A DNA stretch of 64,000 nucleotides from Fangia hongkongensis FSC776 = DSM 21703 (GTDB lineage Bacteria > Pseudomonadota > Gammaproteobacteria > Francisellales > Francisellaceae): NCBI RefSeq assembly GCF_000379445.1, contig NZ_KB902243.1:18348-82347 (forward strand), written 5' to 3'. The position numbers and the translations under genes are program-made. This document shows positions 18,801 through 29,199 of the stretch, piece after piece (the first letter of the stretch is position 1; each line of letters opens with the position of its first letter). The notes beneath the pieces were generated by a model, which was not told where the DNA came from, did not search any database, and saw only the letters and a list, made by a program, of their open reading frames with translations.

Positions 18801-19670
18801 GTGGCAGGTATGTCTAAAGCGAGCTATCAAGATCCAGTGCCGTTAAATGCTTCTGAATACTCATTACCGCAGAGTTGGAGTGATCAGTTTTGCCTGAAAA
18901 ACCCTTGGCATATTATTCGGGTGTTAAAAAGTATTTTTGAAACAAAGCGCAATCGAGTGATTTTGCCGGATGATTTAATGGGTAAAGAGATTATTCCTAA
19001 ATACGCCCAGCAGGAGTTTCATAACTTACCCAATGGGAATTACTCAAATATACTGGCAAATGGCTATGTTCGTGGTTTTGATGTTGTGATGCTGGGGGAG
19101 ATGAAAAAGATACGGCATTATGCGGCAAGAAAGCTTTGTTTTGCAAAGAGTGTGCTTGATCTTGGTACCGGTGGTGGCGCTATGGCGGCGTCAGTTTATA
19201 AAGAAGGGGTAGAAGATGTATGGGGTGTGGATGTGAGCCCTTATTTGCTTCAAGCTGCAATTAAAAGGCATCCTGATGTTTCTTTTGTGCACGCAAAAGC
19301 AGAATCATTGCCTTTTGATAATGGGCGTTTTGATGCGCTAAGCAGTTGTTACTTACTGCATGAAGTGCCACCAAAGTATATTTATCAAATACTCGATGAA
19401 ATCAAACGTGTATTAAAACCAGATGGTGAGTGTGTTTTTATTGAGCCGTCGAAACTGCATTATCAGGTAGGATTGTTTGAAGCTTTAAGAAAATATGGCT
19501 TTAAAGGGTTGTATTTTCGCTGGCTATCTCACTTTGTCTATGAGCCTTTTGTGAAAAGTTGGCATAAGCTTGATTTTAAGACGCTCCTTCTTAGTAGAGG
19601 GTTTGAAGTGATAGAAGAAATGATAGGCGTGCCAAATACACTCTGGCATGCGCGGAAGGTTAAGGAATAA
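18801..19670 (+). CDS. Class I SAM-dependent methyltransferase
   Basis: A 289-residue protein with a UbiE/Methyltransf_11-type core: SAM-binding motif I SVLDLGTGGGAMAA (about residue 113), VDVSP, then LPFDNGRFDALSSCYLLHEV and LKPDGECVFIEP. About 100 N-terminal residues before the core have no recognisable domain. Substrate unknown. It follows the ABC-F gene by 20 bp. GTG at 18801 gives MAGMSK; the ATG at 18810 is an equally good start. A role with the polyene-type cluster is possible, since such pathways can include methyltransferases, but there is no direct evidence. Confidence 0.75.
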   Translation: MAGMSKASYQDPVPLNASEYSLPQSWSDQFCLKNPWHIIRVLKSIFETKRNRVILPDDLMGKEIIPKYAQQEFHNLPNGNYSNILANGYVRGFDVVMLGEMKKIRHYAARKLCFAKSVLDLGTGGGAMAASVYKEGVEDVWGVDVSPYLLQAAIKRHPDVSFVHAKAESLPFDNGRFDALSSCYLLHEVPPKYIYQILDEIKRVLKPDGECVFIEPSKLHYQVGLFEALRKYGFKGLYFRWLSHFVYEPFVKSWHKLDFKTLLLSRGFEVIEEMIGVPNTLWHARKVKE

Positions 19671-19766
19671 TTTTAATAAAAACTAAAAATTTTGCTGTTA
19701 CATTAGAGGTGGATTGGCTATAATTTCCGGTCATGTTTTATGCTAGTGCCAATTGGGCTTAATGTT

Positions 19767-20201
19767 ATGTCTATTAAAATTAAAGAGCGTCGCCGCGCGC
19801 GTTTTCACGCTATTCAAGCCCTTTATCAAGAGGCGATGGCAGGTACAAGTATTTCCGAATTAAAAGCACAGTTTTATAGTGATAATGTTGATCGTCATCC
19901 TGTTGATTGGAGTTTTTTTAACAGAATTATTGAAGGCGCAATACATAATAAAACGCTTATCGATGAAAAAATAGAGCAGTATGCTGTCAATAATATGGAT
20001 TCGATTAATGCGATTGATTTGGCTATTTTACGTTTAGGCGCGTATGAGCTTTATGATTGCTTAGATGTGCCTTATCAAGTGGTCTTGAATGAGTATGTTG
20101 AGCAGACAAAAGCCTTGGGAACAGGTGAGGGTCATGGGTTTGTAAATGGCCTTTTGGATAAGATTGCTAGGGACTTTAGGCAAGAGGCTGTAACGAAGTA
20201 A
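19767..20201 (+). CDS. nusB: Transcription antitermination factor NusB
   Basis: Binds boxA RNA together with ribosomal protein S10 (NusE) to allow antitermination on rRNA operons; its partner rpsJ lies 6 kb away in this window. I take the ATG at 19767, giving MSIKIKERRRARFHAIQALYQ, where the Arg-rich RRRAR...AIQALY start is the family norm; an in-frame ATG at 19740 would add nine atypical residues. The ending with VVLNEYVEQTKALGTGEGHGFVNGLLDKIAR is diagnostic. Length is 144 residues. It is monocistronic here, not beside ribE/ribH as in many proteobacteria. Confidence 0.94.
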   Translation: MSIKIKERRRARFHAIQALYQEAMAGTSISELKAQFYSDNVDRHPVDWSFFNRIIEGAIHNKTLIDEKIEQYAVNNMDSINAIDLAILRLGAYELYDCLDVPYQVVLNEYVEQTKALGTGEGHGFVNGLLDKIARDFRQEAVTK

Positions 20202-20286
20202 GGTATTATTTTCTCTGTAATAACATTCTGAAAATAGCTAGGCGGTGATATAATCAGAAGAATAAGCAGGGATTAGGAAGTTCTTT

Positions 20287-21099
20287 ATGCCACATATTGC
20301 CGCTATTCAGATGAGTTCATCATCAGCATTGGGAATGAATCTGATTGCGCTTAGAAAGCATGTTGCTAATGCGGCATCTCAAGGTGCAAAACTCATTGTG
20401 CTTCCAGATCGATTTGCACTTTTCTCTCCAGAGAGTAATGATTATGCAGCCAATAAAGAGATACTTACTGAAGGGCGTATTCAGCTTTATTTGCAGAAGC
20501 TTTGCCTAAGTTATAATGTTTGGATTATTGCAAGTGGCGTTCCTTTATACTGTGAGTATGATGCGAAGCGCTTTTATCTGGCTACGTTGGTGTTTGATAA
20601 TAAATCTGAGCTTATTGATGTATATTATCATTTAAAACCACAGATTCCGCTTACTGGGCATGCCCGCTCCTTAGTGTTTGAAGATCAAAGCTTTGGCAGC
20701 AAGGTTGTGATTATCCAAACGCCGTTTGGTAAAGTTGGGTTGGCAAGCAACTATGATCTTTTAGTGCCAGAGTATTTTCGCTATATGAGCGCGCAAGGCG
20801 CACAAATTTTTGCAGTTTCTGCAGCGATTTCAAGTGACTTTGCAGATTATTGGATGATGGTGCTCAAAACAAGAGCATTGGAAAATAGTGCTTATATGGT
20901 GGTGGCAAATCAATGTGGTTATCATGAAGATATGGCGCGGTTGAACCATGGGAATTCAATGATTCTGGATGCTGGTGCTAATTTGCTCTCGCATTGTGAT
21001 GTTGGAGAGAGCGTGCTAATGTCTCATATTGATTGTGAGTTGCGCACAAAAATGAGTTTTGATTATAATCCATTCCAGTTACAATATCGCCGAAAATAG
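20287..21099 (+). CDS. Nitrilase-fold protein lacking the catalytic Cys (probable pseudoenzyme)
   Basis: A 270-residue member of the carbon-nitrogen hydrolase superfamily, closest in layout to the Nit2/YbeM branch. The superfamily uses a Glu-Lys-Cys triad. Here the Glu position is Asp41 (IVLPDRFALF), the Lys is kept (Lys117, YYHLKPQ), but the nucleophile position, normally GLxxCYDLRFPE, reads GLASNYDLLVPE with Asn155 in place of Cys (codon AAC). The fold is otherwise intact, so it is probably expressed and non-hydrolytic, or chemically different. It precedes rimO by 16 bp and may share its transcript. Confidence 0.85.
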   Translation: MPHIAAIQMSSSSALGMNLIALRKHVANAASQGAKLIVLPDRFALFSPESNDYAANKEILTEGRIQLYLQKLCLSYNVWIIASGVPLYCEYDAKRFYLATLVFDNKSELIDVYYHLKPQIPLTGHARSLVFEDQSFGSKVVIIQTPFGKVGLASNYDLLVPEYFRYMSAQGAQIFAVSAAISSDFADYWMMVLKTRALENSAYMVVANQCGYHEDMARLNHGNSMILDAGANLLSHCDVGESVLMSHIDCELRTKMSFDYNPFQLQYRRK

Positions 21100-21115
21100 A
21101 TAATATTGAGGCAAT

Positions 21116-22444
21116 ATGAATATAAAATCACCTAAAGTTGGCTTTGTCAGTCTTGGTTGTCCTAAGAATCTGGTTGATTCAGAGAGGATTATTACGAAGC
21201 TAAAATCAGACGGTTATGAGATTTCGCCTGAATACAACGCTTCTGATTTGGTGGTGGTGAACACTTGCGGATTTTTGAACTCTGCAATTGAAGAGTCTTT
21301 GGAGGTGATTGGCGAGGCGCTTGATGAAAATGGCAAAGTGCTGGTGACAGGTTGTTTGGGTAAAAAATCAGAGATGATCTTAGAGAAATATCCTAATGTC
21401 TTAGGAATATCTGGTCCGCAGGATTATGAAAATTTAATTGGTGCAGTTCATGAAAATCTGCCCATTGAGCATCATGCATTTACATCACTTGTGCCAAAAG
21501 AGGGCATTAAGCTAACGCCAAGACATTATGCGTATTTAAAAATTTCAGAGGGCTGCAATAATAGTTGCACCTTTTGTATTATCCCAGATATTCGTGGCAA
21601 GCTGAAATCTAGAGCGTTAGATGATGTTATGCTTGAGGCCAAGCGTTTAGTAAACGCTGGAGTGAAAGAGCTTTTGGTTATTTCACAAGATACAAGTGCT
21701 TATGGTGTGGATATAAAATATAAAGAGGTTTCCTGGCAGGATAAGCAATATCAAAGCCGTTTTTTAGATTTGGCAAAGGCGTTATCAACTTTAAATGTGT
21801 GGGTGAGAATGCATTATGTCTATCCATATCCACATGTTGATAAGGTCATTCCTTTAATGGCGGATGGGCATGTTATTCCTTATTTAGATATTCCGCTTCA
21901 GCATGCAGCGCCAAGGATTTTAAAGCTTATGAAACGTCCGGCAAATGCAGAGAATACGCTCTCAAGAATCAAAGTGTGGCGAGCAATATGCCCTGATTTA
22001 ACGATAAGAAGCACTTTTATTGTCGGATTCCCGGGAGAAACAGAAGAGGAGTTCGAGCTCCTTCTTGGTTTTCTACGTGAAGCTAAGTTTGATAGGGTTG
22101 GGTGTTTCACCTATTCAGAGGTGGATGGTGCTAAGGCGAATGATTTGCCTGATTTGGTTCCTTGTGAAGTGAAAGAGGCAAGATTAAAACGTTTGATGGA
22201 CGTGCAATCTCAAATCAGTCAGCAAAGACTCAAACGTCACATTGGGAAAGAAGAAATTGTGATTGTTGATGAAGTGCATCTCGATGAGAATATCGCCATT
22301 GCGAGAACTAAATATGATGCCCCAGAGGTTGATGGTGTAGTGATTATTCGCAACATTAATGATACCAATATTGTGAAAGGATTGTTTGTTAAGGTGAAAA
22401 TCACACAGGCCTTGGATCATGATTTGGAAGCTGAATTAATATAA
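21116..22444 (+). CDS. rimO: Ribosomal protein S12 methylthiotransferase RimO
   Basis: Radical-SAM enzyme that attaches a methylthio group to the conserved Asp of ribosomal protein S12. Three cysteines of the N-terminal cluster (Cys15 in [11 protein letters not shown], Cys51, Cys80) and the radical-[11 protein letters not shown] (Cys147, 151, 154) are present, followed by a C-terminal TRAM domain. [10 protein letters not shown] distinguishes RimO from MiaB. The gene lies directly upstream of rpsL, which encodes its substrate; a promoter and 152 bp separate them. Length, 442 residues, is normal. Confidence 0.95.
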   Translation: MNIKSPKVGFVSLGCPKNLVDSERIITKLKSDGYEISPEYNASDLVVVNTCGFLNSAIEESLEVIGEALDENGKVLVTGCLGKKSEMILEKYPNVLGISGPQDYENLIGAVHENLPIEHHAFTSLVPKEGIKLTPRHYAYLKISEGCNNSCTFCIIPDIRGKLKSRALDDVMLEAKRLVNAGVKELLVISQDTSAYGVDIKYKEVSWQDKQYQSRFLDLAKALSTLNVWVRMHYVYPYPHVDKVIPLMADGHVIPYLDIPLQHAAPRILKLMKRPANAENTLSRIKVWRAICPDLTIRSTFIVGFPGETEEEFELLLGFLREAKFDRVGCFTYSEVDGAKANDLPDLVPCEVKEARLKRLMDVQSQISQQRLKRHIGKEEIVIVDEVHLDENIAIARTKYDAPEVDGVVIIRNINDTNIVKGLFVKVKITQALDHDLEAELI

Positions 22445-22508
22445 TTTCATGCTTTTGTCAGCATTTTATCTGCCGCTATTCCTAGCGATAAAATCTTGTA
22501 ATATTTTC

Positions 22509-22538
22509 TTGCCATTTTGACATGAAGGTGTATATAAT
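22509..22538 (+). promoter_or_regulatory. Probable promoter of the str operon
   Basis: TTGCCA (22509-22514) and TATAAT (22533-22538) are separated by 18 bp, giving a start near 22545 and a leader of about 50 bases before rpsL. This is the best sigma70-type match in the rimO-rpsL gap. Confidence 0.6.
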
Positions 22539-22596
22539 TTGGCGTCTTTTTATATTTATGCAAAGATTTAGATGTTTAAAAACTACGGAGTAAATA

Positions 22597-22971
22597 ATGG
22601 CAACTATTAACCAGTTGGTGCGCAATCCGCGCAAGAAAAAGGTTGTAAAAACGAATGTGCCAGCGCTTAAAGCATGTCCTCAAAGACGTGGTGTGTGCAC
22701 GCGTGTTTATACAACTACACCGAAAAAACCAAACTCAGCGTTAAGAAAAGTAGCGCGTGTGAGATTAACCAGTGGTTTTGAAGTGACAACTTATATTGGT
22801 GGTGAAGGTCATAACCTTCAAGAGCATAGCGTAATTTTGATTCGCGGTGGTCGTGTGAAAGATTTGCCAGGTGTGCGTTATCATACAGTGCGTGGTGCAC
22901 TTGATACATCTGGTGTTAAAGATCGTAAGCAAGGTCGTTCTAAGTACGGTACTAAGCGTCCTAAGTCATAA
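22597..22971 (+). CDS. rpsL: 30S ribosomal protein S12
   Basis: Decoding-centre protein, first gene of the str operon. The 124-residue sequence is highly conserved: [11 protein letters not shown] carries Lys43 and [13 protein letters not shown] carries Lys88 and Asp89. The two lysines are the streptomycin-sensitive wild-type residues. Asp89 (Asp88 without Met) is the residue modified by RimO, whose gene is just upstream. Start preceded by ACGGAG. Confidence 0.98.
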   Translation: MATINQLVRNPRKKKVVKTNVPALKACPQRRGVCTRVYTTTPKKPNSALRKVARVRLTSGFEVTTYIGGEGHNLQEHSVILIRGGRVKDLPGVRYHTVRGALDTSGVKDRKQGRSKYGTKRPKS

Positions 22972-22988
22972 GTTTAATCGAAATTTAA

Positions 22989-23471
<483 letters not shown>

Positions 23472-23485
23472 GATAGGGGTTTATC

Positions 23486-25582
23486 ATGTCACGTACAACT
23501 GAGTTAAATAAATATAGAAATATTGGGATTTGTGCGCACGTTGATGCTGGTAAAACCACAACAACTGAGCGTGTGTTATTCTATACGGGTGTTTCTCACA
23601 AAATTGGTGAGGTGCATGACGGTGCGGCAACGATGGACTGGATGGAGCAAGAGCAAGAGCGTGGTATTACTATTACCTCTGCTGCGACAACTGTCTTCTG
23701 GCAGGGTATGGATCAGCAATTTGATAAGCATCGTATTAACATTATTGATACCCCGGGACACGTGGACTTCACGATTGAAGTTGAGCGTTCTTTGCGTGTA
23801 TTAGATGGTGCGGTTGTTGTTTTTTGTGGTTCATCTGGTGTTGAGCCTCAGTCTGAAACTGTATGGCGTCAAGCAAATAAATATGGTGTTCCGCGTATTG
23901 TCTTTGTTAATAAGATGGATAGGGCAGGCGCTGATTTTGAGCGTGTTGTTGATCAGATTAAAACACGTCTAAAAGCCACTGTTGTACCAATGCAGTTGAA
24001 TATTGGTGCAGAAGATGAATTCAAGGGTGTAATTGACCTTGTTCGCATGAAAGCGATTATGTGGAATGAAGATGATAAGGGTTTAACTTACTCTTTAGAA
24101 GATATTCCAGCTGAATTGCAAGATCGTGCTGAAGAGCTTCGCCAAGAAATGGTTGAAGCAGCAGCAGAAGCGAATGAAGATTTGATGAATAAATACCTTG
24201 AAGGTGAAGAGCTTTCAGAAGAAGAAATTCATTCAGCGCTTCGTGAGCGTGTGATCAATAACGAAATCGTATTGGCATTTTGTGGTTCTGCATTTAAGAA
24301 CAAAGGTGTTCAAGCTGTCCTTGATGGTGTTATTCGTTATTTACCAGCGCCAAATGAAGTGCCGGCAATTAAAGGTGAGTTAGAAGATGGTTCTGAAAGC
24401 TCAAGAAAATCTTCAGATGATGAGCCTTTCTCTGCGCTTGCATTTAAACTAGCAACAGATCCGTTTATTGGAAACTTAACGTTCGTTCGTGTTTACTCGG
24501 GTGTATTAAAATCAGGTGATTCTGTATATAACCCAGTTAAAGGCAAAAAAGAGCGTATTGGTCGTATCGTGCAGATGCATGCTAATAAGCGTGAAGAGTT
24601 AAAAGAAGTCCGCGCTGGTGATATCGCTGCTTGTATCGGTTTGAAACAGGTCACAACTGGGGACACATTGTGTGATGAGAAAAACATCATTACGCTTGAG
24701 CGTATGGAGTTCCCTGAGCCTGTGATTTCGGTTGCAGTTGAGCCTAAATCAAAAGCAGATCAAGAAAAAATGTCAATCGCACTGGGTAAGCTTGCTGCGG
24801 AAGATCCGTCATTCAGAGTGAAGACAGATGAAGAATCTGGTCAGACAATTATCTCTGGTATGGGCGAGCTTCACTTGGATATTATCGTTGATCGTATGAG
24901 GCGTGAATTCAAGGTTGAAGCAAACGTTGGTAGTCCGCAAGTGGCTTATCGTGAAACAATTAAGCAGTCAATTGACGCGGAAGGTAAGTTTGTTCGCCAG
25001 TCAGGTGGTCGTGGTCAATACGGTCATGTGTGGGTGAAGCTTGAGCCGCAAGAAATGGGTAAAGGTTTTGAGTTTGTTGATCAAATCGTTGGCGGTGTAG
25101 TACCAAGAGAATATATTGGTGCAGTTGCTAAAGGTATTGAAGAGCAGCTTATAAATGGTGTAATCGCCGGTTACCCAATGATTGATGTAAAAGCAACATT
25201 ATATGATGGTTCTTACCATGATGTTGACTCATCTGAGATGGCATTTAAAATCGCAGGCTCTATGGCTGTGAAGCAAGGTGCTTCTAAAGCGAATCCTGTT
25301 ATGCTTGAGCCGATGATGAAAGTTGAAGTGGTTACCCCTGAAGAGTACATGGGTGATGTAATCGGAGATTTGAATCGTCGTCGTGGGATGATTTCAGGTA
25401 TGGATGAAAATCCAAGTGGTAAAGTTGTTAATGCGTTGGTGCCATTGGCTGAGATGTTCGGTTATGCAACAAATGTACGTTCTATTTCTCAAGGGCGTGC
25501 TTCATTCTCTATGGAGTTTGAAAAATATGCAGAAGTACCAAACAACATCGCAGAAGAAATCATGAAAAAACGCAATTCATAA
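23486..25582 (+). CDS. fusA: Translation elongation factor G
   Basis: Translocase GTPase, 698 residues. The G1 motif [13 protein letters not shown], the G2 region [19 protein letters not shown] (G3) and [10 protein letters not shown] (G4) are all intact, followed by domains II-V including [16 protein letters not shown] of domain IV. It is followed directly by rpsJ: there is no tuf gene here, unlike E. coli, where tufA ends the str operon. Tuf must be encoded elsewhere. Confidence 0.98.
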   Translation: MSRTTELNKYRNIGICAHVDAGKTTTTERVLFYTGVSHKIGEVHDGAATMDWMEQEQERGITITSAATTVFWQGMDQQFDKHRINIIDTPGHVDFTIEVERSLRVLDGAVVVFCGSSGVEPQSETVWRQANKYGVPRIVFVNKMDRAGADFERVVDQIKTRLKATVVPMQLNIGAEDEFKGVIDLVRMKAIMWNEDDKGLTYSLEDIPAELQDRAEELRQEMVEAAAEANEDLMNKYLEGEELSEEEIHSALRERVINNEIVLAFCGSAFKNKGVQAVLDGVIRYLPAPNEVPAIKGELEDGSESSRKSSDDEPFSALAFKLATDPFIGNLTFVRVYSGVLKSGDSVYNPVKGKKERIGRIVQMHANKREELKEVRAGDIAACIGLKQVTTGDTLCDEKNIITLERMEFPEPVISVAVEPKSKADQEKMSIALGKLAAEDPSFRVKTDEESGQTIISGMGELHLDIIVDRMRREFKVEANVGSPQVAYRETIKQSIDAEGKFVRQSGGRGQYGHVWVKLEPQEMGKGFEFVDQIVGGVVPREYIGAVAKGIEEQLINGVIAGYPMIDVKATLYDGSYHDVDSSEMAFKIAGSMAVKQGASKANPVMLEPMMKVEVVTPEEYMGDVIGDLNRRRGMISGMDENPSGKVVNALVPLAEMFGYATNVRSISQGRASFSMEFEKYAEVPNNIAEEIMKKRNS

Positions 25583-25597
25583 TTAAGGGTTTTGAAA

Positions 25598-25921
25598 ATG
25601 GCTAATAATATAAGCAACCAACGTATACGTATCAGATTGAAAGCTTTCGATCATAAATTAATTGACAACTCAACAAAAGAAATCGTAGAAACAGCTAAGC
25701 GCACTGGCGCACAGGTAAAAGGTCCTATTCCTTTACCAGTGAGAAAAGAGCGTTACACTGTTTTGATTTCTCCGCATGTGAACAAAAAAGCGCGTGATCA
25801 ATATGAGATCAGAACGCACAAGCGTTTGATTGATATTGTTGAGCCAACTGAAAAGACAGTTGATGCTTTGATGAAGCTTGATCTTGCAGCAGGTGTTGAT
25901 GTTCAAATTAGTTTGAGCTAA
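25598..25921 (+). CDS. rpsJ: 30S ribosomal protein S10 (NusE)
   Basis: Ribosomal protein S10, also the NusE antitermination factor that pairs with NusB. I use the ATG at 25598 behind AAGGG, giving [21 protein letters not shown], 107 residues; an in-frame TTG two codons earlier is unlikely. Normally S10 heads the S10 operon; here it ends the str unit, because a strong terminator follows 50 bp downstream and rplC has its own leader. Confidence 0.96.
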   Translation: MANNISNQRIRIRLKAFDHKLIDNSTKEIVETAKRTGAQVKGPIPLPVRKERYTVLISPHVNKKARDQYEIRTHKRLIDIVEPTEKTVDALMKLDLAAGVDVQISLS

Positions 25922-25966
25922 TCATCTTCTGCGCTTAGCGATCAAGCTAAGTTGATATGAGCAATT

Positions 25967-25993
25967 AAAAAAGCGGCGAAAGCCGCTTTTTTT
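25967..25993 (+). terminator. Strong Rho-independent terminator after rpsJ
   Basis: AGCGGC-GAAA-GCCGCT (25972-25987) with a stable GNRA tetraloop is flanked by A6 on the left and a run of seven T on the right (25987-25993). The symmetry lets it act in both directions. It separates rpsJ from the next gene and from rplC, which in most bacteria are on one transcript. Confidence 0.88.
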
Positions 25994-26031
25994 GTTTAAA
26001 GTAAATGATGTTTTATATTTTGGAGGATTGC

Positions 26032-26505
26032 ATGAAAAGGATGATTGTGGGATTGTCGGTTTTAATGTTATTGCAGATGGGTGTGGCGGCAGAAATAAAC
26101 TCTGCAGGTATGGTTCAAAAAGAAATTAGAGAGACTGTTTGGACGCCAACTTTTTATGCAATTAAGCCTAGGGGGGATATTGCAAAGCCCGTATCAATGA
26201 GTTTTTGTTTAACTCATATTCCAAATACACTGAGAACAACCATTTCTGAGATTAAGAAAGGTGTTCGCGCTGAAAATGGTGTATATATCAAGTATTTATC
26301 CTATACTACTGAGCATAAATATGGTCTTGGTTTTAATGTTGTTCATGCTGAAGTATGGACTGTTGATAATTCTGGGAAAATTACTTGGAGTTCTCCTATG
26401 TGGGAATATCAGCAAAATCTTTCCGATGATGGTGTAACAAATGTTGTTTGGGCTACAAATGAGTGTAAAGGAAAGTTTATTGGTGTTCCAGATGTGACGG
26501 GTTAG
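26032..26505 (+). CDS. Exported protein of unknown function, inserted between rpsJ and rplC
   Basis: Start chosen at ATG 26032 behind GGAGGA, giving 157 residues; an upstream ATG at 26005 has no such site. A clear signal peptide (MKRMIVGLSVLMLLQMGVAA, cleavage predicted before EINS) leads a mature domain of about 137 residues with two cysteines (SFCLTH and NECKGK) that could form a disulfide, and several aromatic residues. I do not recognise the family. The gene is bracketed by the rpsJ terminator and the rplC promoter. No transposase or repeat accompanies it. Confidence 0.75.
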   Translation: MKRMIVGLSVLMLLQMGVAAEINSAGMVQKEIRETVWTPTFYAIKPRGDIAKPVSMSFCLTHIPNTLRTTISEIKKGVRAENGVYIKYLSYTTEHKYGLGFNVVHAEVWTVDNSGKITWSSPMWEYQQNLSDDGVTNVVWATNECKGKFIGVPDVTG

Positions 26506-26580
26506 TGTGCGCCAAATTTGGATTGCTTCTTTTTCAAGCTTAAATGACCTGTTTATTCCTAATATTCTCTATCACGCATG

Positions 26581-26609
26581 TTGATGTTTTAAACGCTTTA
26601 CGTTAAAAT
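26581..26609 (+). promoter_or_regulatory. Probable promoter of the rplC-rpsQ (S10) operon
   Basis: TTGATG (26581-26586), 17-bp spacer, TAAAAT (26604-26609). Transcription would begin near 26616 and leave a leader of about 150 bases before rplC, close in length to the E. coli S10 leader. Confidence 0.6.
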
Positions 26610-26630
26610 ACGCTACCATTTTAAGGTGTT

Positions 26631-26676
26631 AAGCAGGTTGTTTTGAGTATGAATAATGCTCTTAAGCCTGTTTTTT
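26631..26676 (+). promoter_or_regulatory. Attenuator-like leader structure, candidate L4 target
   Basis: An outer stem AAGCAGGTT (26631-26639) pairs with AGCCTGTTT (26665-26673), two G-U pairs included; an inner stem GAGTAT/ATGCTC closes a GAATA loop; six T follow at 26671-26676. A second small hairpin GAAGCC-AGT-GGTTTC lies at 26683-26697. This resembles the attenuator of the E. coli S10 leader, where L4 (encoded two genes on, rplD) causes termination. The structure is seen; L4 control is inference. Confidence 0.45.
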
Positions 26677-26767
26677 GTTGCTTTGAAGCCAGTGGTTTCA
26701 AGGAAAATAAGCATTCTGTGGTCAATTGTAATCGCAGGATTAAATAATAATAAAGTGAGGATAAAAG

Positions 26768-27412
26768 ATGTCTTTAGGTATCGTAGGTCGCAAATGCGGC
26801 ATGACACGTGTCTTTGCTGAAGATGGAACGTCAACGCCAGTAACAGTTATCCATGTGGAGCCAAATACGGTAACACAGGTTAAGTCTGCTGATAAAGATG
26901 GTTACACTTCAATTCAAGTCACAACAGGTGTCAAAAAACGCTCTCGTGTTAATAAAGCGGAAGCTGGGCATTATGCAAAAGCAAGTGTAGAGCCGGGCCG
27001 TGGTTTATGGGAGTTTTGTTTAGATGCAGAGAAAACTGCAGAATTTGAAGCCGGCAAAACTTTAGATGTTTCTTTGTTTGAAGCAGGTCAAAAAGTTGAT
27101 GTTACTGGTACTTCAAAAGGTAAAGGTTTCCAAGGTGGTGTTAAGCGTCATAACTTTAAGACGCAAGATGCAACACATGGTAACTCTCTTTCTCACCGTG
27201 CACATGGTTCCACAGGTCAAAACCAAACACCAGGTCGTGTTTTCAAAAACAAAAAGATGGCTGGTCACATGGGTGATGTTAGAACCACAGTTCAAACTTT
27301 AGAAGTTGTTAAAGTAGATGCTGACAATGGTTTGTTGCTGCTTAAAGGCGGTATTCCTGGGGCAAAAGGCGGTGATGTTATTGTAACACCTGCTATTAAG
27401 GTTAAAGGCTAA
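26768..27412 (+). CDS. rplC: 50S ribosomal protein L3
   Basis: Early 23S rRNA-binding protein, 214 residues. It has the long central loop that reaches the peptidyl transferase centre: [23 protein letters not shown], containing the Gln that PrmB methylates in E. coli. First gene of the S10 transcription unit in this genome. Confidence 0.98.
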   Translation: MSLGIVGRKCGMTRVFAEDGTSTPVTVIHVEPNTVTQVKSADKDGYTSIQVTTGVKKRSRVNKAEAGHYAKASVEPGRGLWEFCLDAEKTAEFEAGKTLDVSLFEAGQKVDVTGTSKGKGFQGGVKRHNFKTQDATHGNSLSHRAHGSTGQNQTPGRVFKNKKMAGHMGDVRTTVQTLEVVKVDADNGLLLLKGGIPGAKGGDVIVTPAIKVKG

Positions 27413-27426
27413 TAGGGAGAGATACC

Positions 27427-28050
27427 GTGGATTTGAATATTAAAACATTAGCTGGTGAAGCGCATTCAGTATTGAGTGTTGCTGACAGCGTATTCTCTAA
27501 AGATTATAACGAAGCGCTTGTGCATCAAGTTGTTGTTGCTTATATGGCAGGTGCGCGTCAAGGTTCAAAAGCGCAAAAGACACGTTCTGAAGTTTCTGGT
27601 GGCGGTGCTAAGCCATGGAGACAAAAAGGAACAGGTCGTGCACGTGCAGGAACTATCCGCTCTCCAATCTTTAGAAAAGGTGGGGTAACATTTGCAGCGA
27701 AGCCTAGAAGCTATGCGCAAAAAGTAAACCGTAAGATGTATCGTGCAGCGATTCAATCAATTCTTTCTGAACTTGTTAGAAATGAGCGTTTGGTTGCTTT
27801 GGATGCAATTAATCTTGAAACACCAAAAACAAAAGAGTTTGTTGCTAAGTTAAAGCAGCATGATATTAAAGATGCACTGATTGTTGTGGCGCCTGAAGAA
27901 TTTACAGAAGAGCTTTATCTTGCTTCTCGTAATGTTAAGAATGTTGCTGTTTGTGATGCGCAAGAAATCAATCCAGTTGCGTTAATGTGCTTTGATAAAG
28001 TGATTATGACTCAAAGTGCGCTTAAGCAAGTTGAGGAGCGTTTAGCATGA
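27427..28050 (+). CDS. rplD: 50S ribosomal protein L4
   Basis: Lines the peptide exit tunnel; in E. coli also represses its own operon by attenuation and translation block. Starts with GTG (GGGAGAGATACC upstream). The tunnel loop [19 protein letters not shown], residues about 61-79, is intact with no macrolide-resistance deletion apparent. 207 residues; overlaps rplW by 4 bp. Confidence 0.98.
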   Translation: MDLNIKTLAGEAHSVLSVADSVFSKDYNEALVHQVVVAYMAGARQGSKAQKTRSEVSGGGAKPWRQKGTGRARAGTIRSPIFRKGGVTFAAKPRSYAQKVNRKMYRAAIQSILSELVRNERLVALDAINLETPKTKEFVAKLKQHDIKDALIVVAPEEFTEELYLASRNVKNVAVCDAQEINPVALMCFDKVIMTQSALKQVEERLA

Positions 28051-28343
28051 ATCAAGAAAGACTATTACAGGTAATATTAAGTCCTCACGTAACAAACAAA
28101 GCATATGAAGCGGCAGAGAAAACATCATATGTTGTTTTTAAAGTAGCAACTGATGCGACAAAGCTTGAGATTAAAAAAGCAGTAGAGCTTTTGTTCGAAG
28201 TGAAAGTTGATACAGTGAAAACAGTTAATGTGAAAGGAAAGTCACGTCGTTTTGGACGTATTGAAGGTAGAACCAAAGACTGGAAAAAAGCTTATGTTAA
28301 GCTTCAAGAAGGTCACGACATCAATTTCATTGGTGCGGAATAA
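28047..28343 (+). CDS. rplW: 50S ribosomal protein L23
   Basis: Exit-tunnel rim protein, 98 residues, docking site for SRP and trigger factor. Recognised from the [12 protein letters not shown] start and the loop [27 protein letters not shown]. Its ATG overlaps the rplD stop (ATGA). Confidence 0.97.
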   Translation: MNQERLLQVILSPHVTNKAYEAAEKTSYVVFKVATDATKLEIKKAVELLFEVKVDTVKTVNVKGKSRRFGRIEGRTKDWKKAYVKLQEGHDINFIGAE

Positions 28344-28361
28344 TAAGGGCGAGGAAATAAA

Positions 28362-29183
28362 ATGAAGATTGTTAAAGCAAAACCAACCTCTCCTGGTCGT
28401 CGTTTCGTAGTGCAGGTTAAAGATTCTGAGCTTTATAAAGGTAGACCATTTGCTGGTTTACTAGCAAAAAAATCTAAGACAGCTGGACGCAACAACGATG
28501 GTCGCATTACTGTTCGTCATCATGGTGGTGGTCATAAGCAGCACTACCGTATTGTTGACTTTAAGCGTAACAAGGACGGTGTTCCTGCAAAGGTAGAGCG
28601 TATTGAATACGATCCTAACCGTACTGCACATATTGCGCTTTTGTTATATAAAGATGGTGAAAGAAGATACATTATTGCGCCAAAAGGTTTAACTAAAGGT
28701 ATGGAAGTTTCTTCAGGTGAGCATGTTTCTATCAAGCCTGGTAACTGCATGCCAATTAGAAACATTCCTTTAGGTACAGTAGTGCATAACGTTGAGCTTA
28801 AGCCTGGTAAAGGTGCGCAAATGGCGCGTTCTGCAGGGACTTCAGTTCAGATCGTTGGTAAAGATAATGCTTATGCAATTTTACGCTTGCGTTCAGGCGA
28901 AATGCGCAAAGTATTGTTGAACTGCCGTGCTGTGATCGGCGTTGTCTCTAATTCAGAGCATAACTTAAGATCAATTGGTAAGGCTGGTGCAAATCGTTGG
29001 CGTGGTATTCGTCCGACAGTTCGCGGTGTTGCGATGAACCCGGTTGATCACCCGCATGGTGGTGGTGAAGGCCGTACTTCTGGTGGTCGTCATCCTGTTT
29101 CACCTTGGGGGCTGCAGACTAAAGGTAAGAAGACTCGCAGCAATAAGCGTTCGAATAAACTTATTGTCCAAAGACGTAAATAA
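28362..29183 (+). CDS. rplB: 50S ribosomal protein L2
   Basis: Central 23S rRNA-binding protein needed for subunit joining and peptidyl transfer, 273 residues as usual. [35 protein letters not shown], and the C-terminal [15 protein letters not shown] with the conserved His are present. Confidence 0.98.
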   Translation: MKIVKAKPTSPGRRFVVQVKDSELYKGRPFAGLLAKKSKTAGRNNDGRITVRHHGGGHKQHYRIVDFKRNKDGVPAKVERIEYDPNRTAHIALLLYKDGERRYIIAPKGLTKGMEVSSGEHVSIKPGNCMPIRNIPLGTVVHNVELKPGKGAQMARSAGTSVQIVGKDNAYAILRLRSGEMRKVLLNCRAVIGVVSNSEHNLRSIGKAGANRWRGIRPTVRGVAMNPVDHPHGGGEGRTSGGRHPVSPWGLQTKGKKTRSNKRSNKLIVQRRK

Positions 29184-29199
29184 TAGATAGGAGAATATT

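Noticed and set aside
23486..25600. Expected tuf gene after fusA
   Set aside because: fusA is followed by rpsJ after 15 bp; no EF-Tu sequence is present anywhere in the window.
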